DNA of 64,000 nucleotides from Sordaria brevicollis (lineage: Eukaryota; Ascomycota; Sordariomycetes; Sordariales; Sordariaceae): assembly GCA_033439795.1 (NCBI GenBank), contig JAUTDP010000013.1, positions 1,240,001 through 1,304,000 of the forward strand, written 5' to 3'. The notes beneath the pieces were generated by a model. That model was not told the DNA's origin. It searched no databases and was given only the letters and a program-made list of their open reading frames with translations. Both the position numbers and the translations under genes were made by a program. Below are positions 12,370 through 24,600 of the stretch, one piece after another (the stretch's first letter is position 1; every line of letters starts with the position of its first letter).

Positions 12370-12932
12370 AATTATATTATATTCCCTTAAGGCTTCGTTT
12401 AATTTTCGTTAACGCTAAGTTCGAAATTTTATTAAATTTAAGGCCTAATTTATATAAATATTTAGCGTAAAAATCCTAAATATCGTTTATATTAATTTGG
12501 AAATCTTTTACGGGGCGTTAATCCGGCGGGTAAAATCGGGGTTATTTAATTTTATAGAATAATTTACCTTTTAAAAATTATATAAAATTGAAAATACGTT
12601 CGAAATACTATTTTTCTTTATTAAATACTATTTTAAAAACGATAACGCCCTTTATTTATTAATCGAAAATTTCGTTAAAAACTTTTTAATTAGATAAACC
12701 TTTTTAATAAAGTTAAATAAGGGAAGTATAGAAAACGGAGAAGATTTTATATATTATATTTATAATAAAGGCGATTACTTAGCGGTATATTTTCTTAATA
12801 ACGAATAGGCTTATTTATTTATCGGTTAATTTAAAAGATAGGCGGCTTTAATCCCAATATTTAGTATTAATTTTAATTTTATCCCCGATTGCGTATTTTA
12901 AGGCGTTCAATTTATAAACGTTAATATAACGC
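12370..12932 (-). pseudogene. pol: C-terminal end of gypsy-1 integrase, chromodomain-like
   Basis: The minus strand continues the integrase frame broken by the inner gypsy insertion at 21628. It reads 'YAIGDKIKINTKYW' (compare the family stretch FKVGDKVWLN), then 'KIFSVFYTSLI' (compare HPVFHVSLLEPY), then 'YFERIFNFIQFQKVNYSIK' (stop read as Q), which resembles the start of a chromodomain. Such tails direct gypsy integration to heterochromatin in some families. The last five bases, 'aacgc' (12928-12932), are the left target duplication of the inner gypsy. Confidence 0.72.
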
Positions 12933-13251
12933 TATTACAGTAGTCGGGGTTTGCTTAGAACTCCAAATATCCTTAATGAACAATTAATAATATTAAAGTA
13001 AGAAAGCGAAATGTAGAAGGAAAGGAAACGGGCCGCGGCCCGCGTCGTGAAGGATCCTTTTAAGGACCGCAACGCGTAGGATCCACTCCTTATAATTTAG
13101 GGTAGATCCTTCCCGTTTCCGGCCCGCCGGCCGACGGCGCCGGCTAGTAATTTTATATGCGATTATAGCTATGGTTGCGGCGCCGGGTCGGTTCCTCAAT
13201 TGACTTCACCTAGTACCCTATTTTATATTTAATCGTATATATCCGGTAATA
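12933..13251 (-). repeat. 3' LTR of gypsy-2
   Basis: 319 bp. It has an unusually GC-rich core with palindromes such as 'gggccgcggccc' (about 13031) and 'gccggccgacggcgccggc' (about 13126), which could form strong hairpins. It is nearly identical in its core to the LTR at 21304-21622, differing mainly by transitions. A short open frame (13199-12993) has a close relative in the other LTR and is a by-product of the repeat. Confidence 0.93.
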
Positions 13252-13329
13252 TATACCGGGCCTTATAAATAAACTACTACTATCCTTAATAATTTATTAC
13301 TTCTTTAAAATCTTCTTCGAATTCTTCTT

Positions 13330-16300
13330 CCAAATAATATTTATAAAAATAATTAAAGTATACGCCGGCCTTCCTCTATTCCATTCCTAATAATCCTTTA
13401 TTAATTCCCTAATTCCTCCTATTTTTTCCTCTTTCTTCTATTTATTAAATTTATTACTATAGCCTTTCTATTTAACCTAGAATTTAATAACGCTTTTATA
13501 TAAAACCTTATACTTAACGATATAATCCAACTTATATCGGGGTCCCGCTTCCGGATTTAAATCTTAAAAATCCTCTACTAAATTAAATAATAAAATAATA
13601 TACTAGAACGGATCCTCGGTAAAGGCCTTCTTCAAATATACGATAAAAATTACCGGGTAGATATTCCGTATAATATCGGGGAAATCTAATTTAAAGGCCA
13701 ATCTACCGACCTTTCGTAATACTTTAAATAATCCTACATACTATTAAGAAAATTTGTAAAACAGTCGATTTCGAAGGTAATAACTGTAATAGAATTTTAA
13801 GAATACTTTATTTCCAATTTCGATATTAATAGGTTTTCTACCGGGGTTGTAATAACGTTTAATTTTTACCGTAGTAAAATCGGATACGAATTTAACTTCC
13901 TCTTTAATCGAATCTTTAAAGGCGGGGTTATATATTTATATAAAATCGTTAAAGGATTCCAACGGGCCTTAAAATTTATAGCCGAAAAAGTACTTATAAA
14001 AGGATATTTTAATAACGTCGATATACGTACTATTAAAATTCCACTATAAAGTAAATAAAATTACCAACCAATCTTCCTCGGAATAATCGAAAATATAAAA
14101 GCGGATAGCGATTTTAACGTTCTAATTCTTTCGTTCGGACGCTCCATCTCCTTAAGGGTAATATACCGTAATTATTAATAATTTAATACCTAAAATAAAT
14201 TATATACCTTTCTAGAATACTAAGGTAAACTTACGGTCCCGGTCGGAAATAATACCCAACGGCATTCCCCAATCGCATAATACTAATAAATGTATAAAAG
14301 CGGTTCCCTATTCTTATACCGTATAAATAAAATAACCGGGGATAAATAATATTTATTTAAATACTACGTCGGTAATTAGTATTAAAATATCGAAAATCTT
14401 ATATTTAAACAATTTCTATAGAAAATTTCTTACTAATATTTCGGGTAAACCGATAATAAAATTAATAATTAAAATACGTATTAATAAAGCGCTATTGGCC
14501 TTAGGGCGGATAGGTTAAAATTCTCCTATTAAAATTAATCGATCCGTCTAATTTAAATTATAAGAAGGGCAATTTCGAACGTATTACTTCACTAAATATA
14601 TTTTATTAATAATAGAAAATCCTTTTAAATCGTATAATATATAATCTTGACCGAAATAATACTTTTTATTGTAGGCGAGCTCAAAAATAGTCTAAACGCA
14701 ATCGTATAAAATATATAATATCTTCTCTAAGTATTTAATATATATTAAACTATCGCTTATAAAAAACGGGTACCCAGGCCGTCGAAAAATCGCAACGTCT
14801 TCGTTATCCAATCGAAAGTCCCGCAAATCTTCAATTACTGCAATATATTTCCTATCTATCCTATACGCCTTTATAAATCGTTCCTTTAAAGCGTTATTTA
14901 TAACCACTTTTACTACCGCCAAGTATATTTAATCGACGGTTAGGGTATTGTTTTAAACATCGTTTAAAATTAAAATACTATTTAATTTTAAATCCGTATT
15001 GTCTTTAATATAAAGTCGGCTTAAAGCGTTAAAAACGAAGTTTAACTTTTTAAATAAATAATAAACCTTAATATCGTACTAGGAAAAATAAATAAATATA
15101 TTAATTAGGCGGCGGTTATCTCTATTTATTAAAAATATATATAATAACTTTTATTCGATAATCCCCTTCGTAACCGCGTAATTTATAAAAATAATAACGG
15201 TCTTATTATACGAATAGATATAAATATAGAATTTCTTCATTACCTATACCAATATAATTACTTCTAATTTTAAGGGACTATATTAAAACTCCGTTAAAGT
15301 AAAGTATTTATTTAAAAATAGGATAAATAATATTTAATTCGCCGGGATAAGGGTACCGGGAATTTATTTATAACCGTCCTTTAAGTAAAATAATATAACG
15401 CCGTTCCCTTTCTCTAAAAAATTATTAATTTAAAGGAAAACCTACTTATCGGGGTCGAAATAGTAAAATATACGGCTATTACAAATTTCCTTCTAAAGGG
15501 TATCGAAAGCGGCGAATTCTTTAATAATAAGGGTAAAGCGGGTATAATTATAATAAATAATACGCTTTACCGGCTTACTATTAACTATTATTCCCTTAAT
15601 TCTTCTAATAATTAGGAAATTTACTTTTCTCTACTAAAGGGGTTTAAAAAGTTAAGTATAATAAACGATAAAGTATTATAAAAAATTAGCGCCTCTTAAA
15701 TATATTTCGAAGGCTCTTAATTACGCCGGAAATTCGAATTTTCGGAAGGCTTTAATACGCTATTCTATATTCTATAAACCTAAATTATTAATACGGAAGC
15801 CTAATAATTCTATATTAAAGTAATTTAAGAAGGATTTTTTTAATAATAAAAAAATATTTTTAAATACGAATAAACTGAAAATAATCTTCAAATACTTTAC
15901 GTATTATTCCTAAATATCCAAAACGATAATAATATCGTCGATATAAACTTAATAGTAATCTTTATAATCGGTTAAAAAGCGGTCTATAAAACGCTAAATA
16001 TAAATTAAAGTATTTTTAAAACTTATTTAAATAATAATTAATATTTCCAACCCTCTATAAATAATAAGGATTAGCCGGTCGTAATATAACGGTTATACCC
16101 CGAATTAATAAAAAAAAATTATAATATTAATAATAATTATATATTTCTTCCCGCGTATAAATATAATCATTTCTTTTTATAAAGGAAGGGGATAATTATC
16201 CGGTACCGTTAAATTATTAATTACTTTTATATTAATTACCGGCCGCGCCTTCTATTTCCCGTCTCTAATTTCTTTTTATATAATAAATATTAAATAAACG

Positions 16301-17700
16301 AAAGGTATCGCCTAAATAACTTATTATATTTTACCCTAGCGATATAAAATATTAAAAACTTCGTCGATTATAATTTAATCTTTCCAATTCAACGGGTATA
16401 ATCGGGCTATTACCTTTTAATTCTACTATCCCTCCACTAATAGAACGCGTATATAGTCCTCCTCTAATATATTTACTAAACTTCCTTCCTTCTATAACGA
16501 AGGGAAATCTTTAATAATATTCTTCAAAATATTAATATAACCTTCGTATATAATATAAATATATACCCCTTCCTCGATTACGACTTTAAAACTATCTATT
16601 TTAATACCGAATATCGAATATTTTTCTAATATAACGGGGGGTTTTTCGTAACCGCGCGTAATAATTTCAATAACGGGGGATAAATTTATTTCGAAATTAA
16701 CCGGTAGGACGTAATTTTTAATAACTTACTTAATAGCTTTATTTATTATTAATATAAAGTCTTCGTTTAGTACGTTTAATATTCGGATAAAAAAAGCGGC
16801 CGTCTCGATATTTAACCAATCGTTAACGAAATATCCATTATCCTTATATTCTTTAATATACCCTACGTATTACTTTTTCCCGATTTTTTTTACGCTACGA
16901 ATAATATTTTTAAATAGGACGAATTTAAAGGTCTAATAATCTATTACAATATTTACCGCTACATCGTTTTTAAAATTAAATATAAAATTCCTTCCTTTAA
17001 ATAAAGGCTTATAATATATAAAGATTAGCGTTTCCTCTCCTAATTATAATATTACGGCCTTTTAGATAATAATTTTACGGGTATATTTTACCGAATATCG
17101 CTAAACCTAAAAAAGCGTTACCAAAGGGCCTATATCGGGGAAAATAATAATTTCAATATTATAATCAATATTAGTTTATCGGGGGTAAAGAAAAAAATTG
17201 GCTAAAAATAAATTTAATTATAGCCGGTCTATCACCTATATAGCGGTCTTTACTTTTATAAAGCCCGATTTTCCGTCGACCTCCCCCTCGAAATATAAAT
17301 TAAAAGTAGCCCATTCGGACAATTTAGTAAATTTCCCGTTTACTCCCCTAATTTTAATAATGTATTTAATAGAAATAATATATTTAAAATTTATTAAAAA
17401 GGCCCGGTCGATAATAAACTTTACTACTTTTAAATCTATGTATATTTCTACTTCTTCGGCGGTTAAAAAAGATCGAACCTTAATACGAAAATAAATATAA
17501 TTAAATAAAAATCCCTTCAAAATTTCCTTTTCTTAATATATTAAGGCCTCGTATATTATAAGGTCGTTTATAAATATTACCGCTTTTAAAGGGTAAAATC
17601 TCTTATAACCGATTTTCGCATTTTCGTATTCGTTAAAGTAACGGAATAAAATATTCTTAAAAGGTAATACGTTTAAATAATATATATAAATACGTCTAAC
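13330..17700 (-). pseudogene. pol: Degenerate gypsy-2 pol (protease, RT, RNase H, integrase)
   Basis: Reading right to left, 17520-17236 resembles a retroviral-type aspartic protease region ('SFLTAEEVEIYIDL', 'GVNGKFTKLSEWATFNLYF'). The RT active site 'YIDD' is intact at 15945-15934 ('VYIDDIIIVLD'). It is followed by 'LLGFRINNLGLQNIE' and 'IKAFRKFEFPA', typical of fungal gypsy RT. The RNase H-integrase linker is open at 14922-14692 ('IKAYRIDRKYIAVIEDL', 'FRRPGYPFF'). The integrase core shows 'GDGASERKN' at about 14155-14124. Many in-frame TAA/TAG stops block translation. Length and domain order are normal for a complete Pol. Confidence 0.88.
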
Positions 17701-20700
17701 AGGATTTTTTATAAAAAGGGATAATAATTTATAATAAAACGGGTAAACCTTTACGTATTTTCGCTTTATTTTTATTAATTAAAATACTTTATAGTAATTA
17801 ACATATTTCAATTTAAAATTAAATATATCGGAGGTATAAAAGGTACCGTCCTCGTTATTAAATTCAAAGCCGCGGAAGGCGGATAAATCGCTAATATAAA
17901 CCGCTTAATTTAAATCCGAATTAATATCCTTATTCTCGTCCTCTATATAATTGGCTCGATCCCTATAGGAGTCGTAATAATATCTTTCTCAATTGCGGTT
18001 ATAATCGCCATTTCGGTCGCGGTCGCAGTTTCCTTCGCAATTATAATTATAATTGCAATCGTAGTTACAATCTCAATCGCGGTTATAATTTCGATTACAA
18101 CCGTAATTATAATTATTATAATTCGAAATATTATTCGAGGGGCTAGGGACCGGAATTATAATTTCGATTTTAAATAATCCGTTTATAATCTTTTATTAAA
18201 TATTAAAATAGCGTTCGTAGGCAATTACTAGTAGGATTACTTTAATATCCTTAATCTCGGTAAAATAATCGATTAAATTACCCTTCTTCGACGGGGCGCT
18301 AAAATACTATTTAATTTTAAAATCTATACTAATTTAAATTTATATTATAACGCCGTACTAATTTTCGCCAATATAATAAAAAATATTTATAATACGGGCG
18401 TAATGCAATTTATATTAAACGAATTAAATAAAAGTATTTTTATCTTTAACGATATCTTTTAATTTAAAACGGTATTTTATAAACTTCTATATAATTGTAG
18501 CGAAATCGGGTATAAAACGTTAAATTAAAATATCTAATAACGTATCGAAACCTCCTTTATATAAAGCGCAGCGACGGATAGAATCGATCTTATTATTCTA
18601 CTATAGTATAACAATTCCCTCCAATAAAATAGAAAAATATTATATAATTTACTTCTCGGTTTCGGCTTCTATTTCTTCGTCCTCTATAAATAATAATAAC
18701 CGTTCGTAGAATATAAATATATCGGTATAAATTAGAATCTTTCCGTCGGTAATAATATTAATATCCTCGGGGTTATTATAAAAGGGAACGAATTAACTAA
18801 TCTCCTTATATTTCAATTTAAAGTTATAATAATATTAAATAAGAAAAAAGTTAATAATATCGAAGGTACTATCGTAGCGCTAATAACGTCCCTTTTCGGT
18901 AAACGAATTGGGGTCGTCGTCGGAGTTTTTATTAAAGCCTCCCTTACTTATACAAAGAGGCTTACGTCCCTTACCGCCTCCTTTTCTTTAATAGCAATCT
19001 TTATTATTAAAGGAATTAAAATTGGAATTATAATCGTCGGGGTAACTTTAAACCTCGCGGGATTTTAAAACGCACGCCCTATATTTATCTTTATATTTAT
19101 AATAATCCTTAAAATTAGAATCCTTTAAATCGCTAAAATTTAATAACGAAGAAGGATTATAATATAATTTACCGTAAGGGGGGTTACTACGGCCTCCTCC
19201 GCTAGAATCGCGGTTATTCTTATAAAGGAAATAATTATAAGAGCGCTTCTTCTTCCGATAGTAAAAATTATATAAAATTAATTTATTGCAAAATTTATTA
19301 CTATTAAATAACCTATCCTTTTTAACCGAATCGGGGGTATTAATATTTTTATTAAAACGGCGTAATTAAACTTAAAACTCTTCTTAAATATAAAGGGATT
19401 TACAAAGGCGTCTCTCTAATTATTCTTCTACTTTATTCCAATAGGGGTAATCTTATTTACCCTTAAGGGAGAATCCGGAATAAGCTTCAGGCTTATTAAT
19501 AATATAATTGAAATTAATAAACTTCCTATAGTAAAAGCGCTCGGGGTTAGGGCTACTAATTTCATCGGCGACCGTAATATAAAAGCCACTTAAAGAACGG
19601 GTACGCTAATTACCGGTCTAACGGGTAATATTAAAGTACCTATAATTATATAAATTAACCCGGGAAAATATAGGTTCGGTACTACGCTTAATCGAAGGAA
19701 TAAATAGGTTTATTTAATTATAAATAATATAAAACTAATCTACAATCTCGGATTTAATACGCTTAAAAACCTTCTCGAGGGCAAAAGGAATATTTCGACG
19801 ACGCAAATTATTAATATTAACTAACTAGGTTTCGAAAAACTTAATACGCTTAGCGAAATAATCGTAACGGGCGTCGATAATATTTATAAAAGTAATTACG
19901 CCCTTAAAACGGCGGTCGACTAATTAACGCTCAATATCGAACTTGTTATATAAGTAAAAAGCCGTATCCTTAAACTAAATAAAATTTTAAATAACGGTAG
20001 CTTTATAAGAATTAATACAATCCTAAAAGTCATTAATATAATTAATTACCTTCTTCAAATTATCGATTACCACGTCGATTTCTCGATTTACACGGGAATT
20101 ATTAATATTAATACAGGAATCGAAAATATTTACGCGTATACGTATATTTTTAAAAATAATCTCCGTAATACCTATACAAATTATAATAAATTCAAACTCA
20201 TTGTATATATTATCGAATTCTTTACTAATCTCTTACTAATAATATTTCATTCTTCCCAATAAAAATTAATTAATATTTTTACTAACCGGTAAATTAAGGG
20301 GGGTAATAATTCGGGGTAACTTATAAACGGTATTAAGGCCGGTTAAAGGTAAAGAACGGTTATTAAATTTAAAGGATATATTTAGGGCAATACCTAAATA
20401 AAATAAAAGAAGCGGAGCGGTAAATAATTTACTAAAACTAACCGTTAAAAGGGCCGAAACGCGAAAAATAGGCGCTTTACCTTTACCTTTATCCTTCTTA
20501 ATAAAAAAAGCGTCGACTTTATCGGGGTTAACCGAGAAGGGATAAATAGCCGCAATTAATTCGTTATCGTCTAACCTAACGCTTATAATACGTATTTCGT
20601 AATTAACGCGAATTATAATACAACGTTTACTAAAAGGGTATTTTATAATCTTAAATAACCGAATAAAATCGGAGGGTAAAAGGGCCGGTTCGAAAACGGA

Positions 20701-20860
20701 CGGGCCTTTATTAAAAAAACCGGGTATAAAACTAGAGCCAGAACTCGAGCCTACTATAATAGGATAAGAGAAGAGGAAGCGGTAATAAACTACTACAATC
20801 GGGGGTAAATCTAAATTACGAAGTAAATATAGAATTTTCTTTAAATACTACTAGAATTAA
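17701..20860 (-). pseudogene. gag: Degenerate gypsy-2 Gag region with low-complexity RDRNY tract
   Basis: This stretch between protease and 5' LTR should encode Gag. On the minus strand 18125-17985 gives a repetitive Asn/Tyr/Arg/Asp stretch ('YNCEGNCDRDRNGDYN') from an imperfect 6-base repeat of the 'aatcgy' type, which looks like an RNA-binding low-complexity tail. The remaining 2.7 kb has no recognised motif but keeps codon-like composition, with TAA/TAG as the only frequent stops. The 5' LTR follows at 21304, leaving about 440 bp of leader. Confidence 0.6.
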
Positions 20861-21303
20861 ACACCGAAGTGAACTATCGGAGTAAGGGAAACCCGTAGCG
20901 TCGAAAGACCTTACTTACATACCGAAATCCACTTAAACGTAATAATTCGGATTAAAGTAATAAATTAATAGCCTAATTAACTAAATAAATACATTAAATT
21001 AATAAGGATCTTCTTAAAAAGCCGAAATATAATTAGAAAAGAATAGGAAAAGGAAAAGACAAAAGGAAAATAAACAACCAAACTACCGAAATCGCTATAG
21101 CCGGTAAAAGGAGAAGTAATCGCAAGGTCGATATTCGCCAAAAAGAAATATAGAATCTAATAATTAAAAGAGATATACAAATATAATAGTCGCATATTTA
21201 ATAAACGACGTATAAATGCGAATCAATTAAATATCCTAATAAAAGGATTCGATTAATATAGGAATAATTTAATTAACTAAATTTTTTAATTACAATTACC
21301 AAA

Positions 21304-21622
21304 TATTATAATAATCGGGGTTTGCTCAAAACTCCAAATATCCTTAATAAACAATCAATAATATTAAAGTAAAAAAGCGAAATATAGAAGGAAAGGAAAC
21401 GGGCCGCGGCCCGCGTTGCGAAGGATCCTTTTAAAGACCGCGACGCGTAGGATCCACTCTTTATAATTCAAAGTAGATCCTTCCCGTTTCCGGCCCGCCG
21501 GCCGACGGCGCCGGCTAATAATTCCACATACGACTATAGCCATAATCGCGGCGCCGAGTCGGTTCCTCAATTGACCTCACCCAGTACCCTACTCTATATC
21601 TAATCGTACACATCCGGTAACA
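21304..21622 (-). repeat. 5' LTR of gypsy-2
   Basis: 319 bp, partner of 12933-13251. It keeps an unmutated 'ggtaaca' end where the other copy has 'ggtaata'. The internal sequence next to it on the minus strand begins 'tttggtaattg', a possible RIP-altered tRNA primer site. Confidence 0.93.
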
Positions 21623-21627
21623 AACGC

Positions 21628-24600
21628 TTTTATTTCTTTTAAACCTCCTTTATAAATAAGTAGGCTTTAATGGTAATACGGTCTATATATTTTTTAATTA
21701 TTTAAATATTGAATAATTCCTAATATTATATTAGCGATATAAGGGCGTTACGACGTTAGAGGGGTTTAATATTTATTTTTAAATATTAACCGTAATTAAT
21801 AAAGAATAGGGAGAAATTTATAATTTTTAAAATATAATTATTCGCCGCGAATTTAATAAAGGGTAATTAAGTAAATTAATCGTTTTAATAATAAAAGTAA
21901 AAAGCGTATAAATATTATTCGATATAAACGTTTATAATCTCTATTTAATTATTAATTTCTAAGTAAATAAATAAAGAGAACTTTTATTAAATATTAAAAA
22001 ATCGATAAAATTCCTACTAAAAAGTAACGACGAATTAAGAACCGTAATTAAAAATAATAGAATTAGAAATATTATATAAACGGTAGATTTTATAGAAGAA
22101 AGTATTAACGATTCCCTTAGTAATTAAATTATAAATAGGGATATAATATTATATTTTTATTAAATAATCGATAAATATTATAATATAAATATACGTCTTC
22201 CCGCCGTTTTTAATTTCGGGAAGGGGATTGATAAAATTTACTAAAAAATTGAATTATTAGCGAAATAGGACTGGTATAAATTCGAATAAACTTAAGGGTA
22301 TAAGTTTAAAATTTTTAACCTGGGCGTAAAAATATTAATTTTAAACGAAAGTAATTATATTTTTAAATAAATTAGGCTAAATATAAATTTATTGAATAAA
22401 ATTATAAATTTTAAAGCGGTTTAAATAATTATTGGATATTAAATTATAAATACGCTAAAGAATTTAAAAATGGGTTTTATTATAGGGGGGGATAAAAACC
22501 CGTTTATTAATTAAAATCCGGTCGTAAAAGATTTTATAATTTATTATAATAGCCTTTACGAATTTCCTAATATATTTAAAGAATTTTTTATAATTGGAAT
22601 TTTAGAAGTAAAAAATAATTATAAGGGAATTAAATAAAGCGAAGTAAGCGGCGTTAATATAATTATTAATTAGCGATTCGGTATTGAAGATTAAAAGCCC
22701 TATAAATTATTTATCGTTATTACCGTTATTATTATTAAAATTTAATTCCTTAATTTAATTCTCTTTCGGTAATAAAGTATATATATAATTCGTCATTTAA
22801 TCGTCGTTAAAATTATATTTATTTACTAAAATATTTCTAAATAACCGGGAAAGGGTGTCGAGGACGGTAATATAGGCGCCCGGGCGGTATATAATTTTAA
22901 AACGGAAATCGTTAAAAAATTCGAATTATTAAATTTACTATTGGTTAAGGAATTTTATTATCGTAAAATATTAAAAGCTTTTATAATTAATAATAATTTT
23001 AATAATATTTTTAATTCTTTAAAATTCGGAGCGCTATTCTTCGAAGGCTTTAATAATAGCGAAGAATTCCTTATTATAAATTTTGTAATTATATTCGGCC
23101 GGAGAATGTTAAAACGAAAAGAAAGCGATAGAATAATATTTCCCTTCCTTATCGATTTAGGAGAAAATACCGCCGGACGTTTAATTTAAAACGTCGATTT
23201 TAATAATAATTTAACGTTTAGAATAATAGTATATAAAAATAAGGGCCGAAATAAAAGCGTCCTTTAAATATTTAAATACTATAATTGTAATTTTAAATAT
23301 AGGGTTAATTTATTTATTATAGGATATAAAGGTTATAAAGGGTTAAATAATTTTAAAGAAGCTTTTAATAAACTTATAGTAAAAATTTGCGAAATTAATA
23401 AAATATTAGAAATCCTTTAAAATTTCTAAAACGCTTTAACCGACGATAGCGCTAACCTTTTCGGAATTTATACGTAAGCCGTTACGGGAAATAATAAATT
23501 TTAAATATTTTATTTTATATTTATAGAATTTGTATTTCCGAATATCGATAATTAAATTTACTTTTATAAATTTCTTTATAACGTTTTCGAAGTAATATTT
23601 ATATTTTATTTTAGTTCTATTATAAATAAAAACGTCGTCGAAGTAGGTTATAACGTATTTATTTAAAATATTAAATAGGATATAATTAATATAATATTAA
23701 AACGACGCCGATACGTTTATTATACCGAAATTTGCGATAAGGTATTCGAAGAGACTAAATTTAATAATAAATATAATTTTTTATTTATCGCCTTCGGTAA
23801 TATATAAACGATTAAAGGTTATAATAATATCGAATTTATTAAATTACTTCGTTTTATAGAAGGAATTAATTATTTTATAAATAAAGGGAATAGAATACCT
23901 ATTTTTTATTATAATATTATTTAACCTATAGTAATCGATATAAATTCGTATATTATTTTTTAATTTTCGGGCTAAAAATATAAAAATAATTATAAAGGAT
24001 AAATTTAAATAAATAAAATTAGAAGTTAAATAGTTATTTAAATACTTATATACGATATAGAATTCTTTTTAAAATATAAGGCGTAAATAGTAATACGGGG
24101 GGGTTTAATTGGGGATAAAATCGATTTTATAATCGAAGGGGTAATAAAACGGTATTATCTTTATAATTTCGAAATCGAAAGCTTTTTAAAAGTAATAAAA
24201 ATATTCTAATAAAATTTTAATAATTTCTACGTAAATAGGCGCCGGCTTTTTATTAATATATTTTTAAATATCCCTTGCCGAAACGGTTTAGAATTATAAT
24301 TATTCCGCTATTTAATTTAAGTAATTAATTAAAGATTAATAGAAGGGAATAGGTATAAATTAACCGGCGAATATTATACGAAATATAATATTATTAAAAT
24401 CGCTAAAGGTTTAATTAAAATTTTTGGGGTTAAAGTTAAGGAGTGGGATTATAACCGTCGGCGAATTATTATTAATATTAAAGAAAAGTATTATAATTTT
24501 AGTAAAATAATAAAATTAATTGGGAATATATTTAAAAACTTCTACGTTAAGTTCTTTATATATTAAAATAAAATTAAAGGTAAATAATAAGCGGATAATT
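21628..24600 (-). pseudogene. pol: Degenerate gypsy-1 pol (RT, RNase H, integrase core)
   Basis: The RT palm is clear on the minus strand at about 23720-23440: 'YINYILFNILNKYVITYFDD' with the active site YFDD at 23645-23634, then 'YLKFIISRNGLRIN' and 'EKVSAIV'. Integrase follows at about 22330-21640, with 'FIDYLIKIQYYIPIYNLI' (compare the family stretch DRLSKMAHFIPC) and 'FAANNYILKIINFSLFFIN' (compare FAYNNSVHSSTGMSPF). The frame stops at 21628, where gypsy-2 inserted, and resumes at 12932. In-frame stops are TAA or TAG. Confidence 0.85.

Larger units (their letters stand above)
12933..21622 (-). mobile_element. Inner Ty3/gypsy element (gypsy-2), nested in gypsy-1
   Basis: A complete but dead element of 8,690 bp. 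Both LTRs are 319 bp (12933-13251 and 21304-21622), beginning as RIP forms of 'tgttac' and ending 'gtaaca'. The target duplication is 'aacgc' (12928-12932 and 21623-21627). The insertion splits the integrase frame of gypsy-1. Minus-strand order is Gag, protease, RT, RNase H, integrase. It is the youngest element of the nest at this site. Stops are almost all TAA or TAG. Confidence 0.93.

Noticed and set aside
12400..12927. Apparently coherent plus-strand frame
   Set aside because: The minus strand here carries the recognisable integrase C-terminus of gypsy-1, so the plus-strand reading is its shadow. This is also why the nearby 11198-12116 call is kept tentative.
12993..13199. Two similar 68-codon minus-strand frames (here and 21570-21364), looking like paralogous genes
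   Set aside because: They lie inside the two LTRs of gypsy-2; similarity reflects LTR identity.
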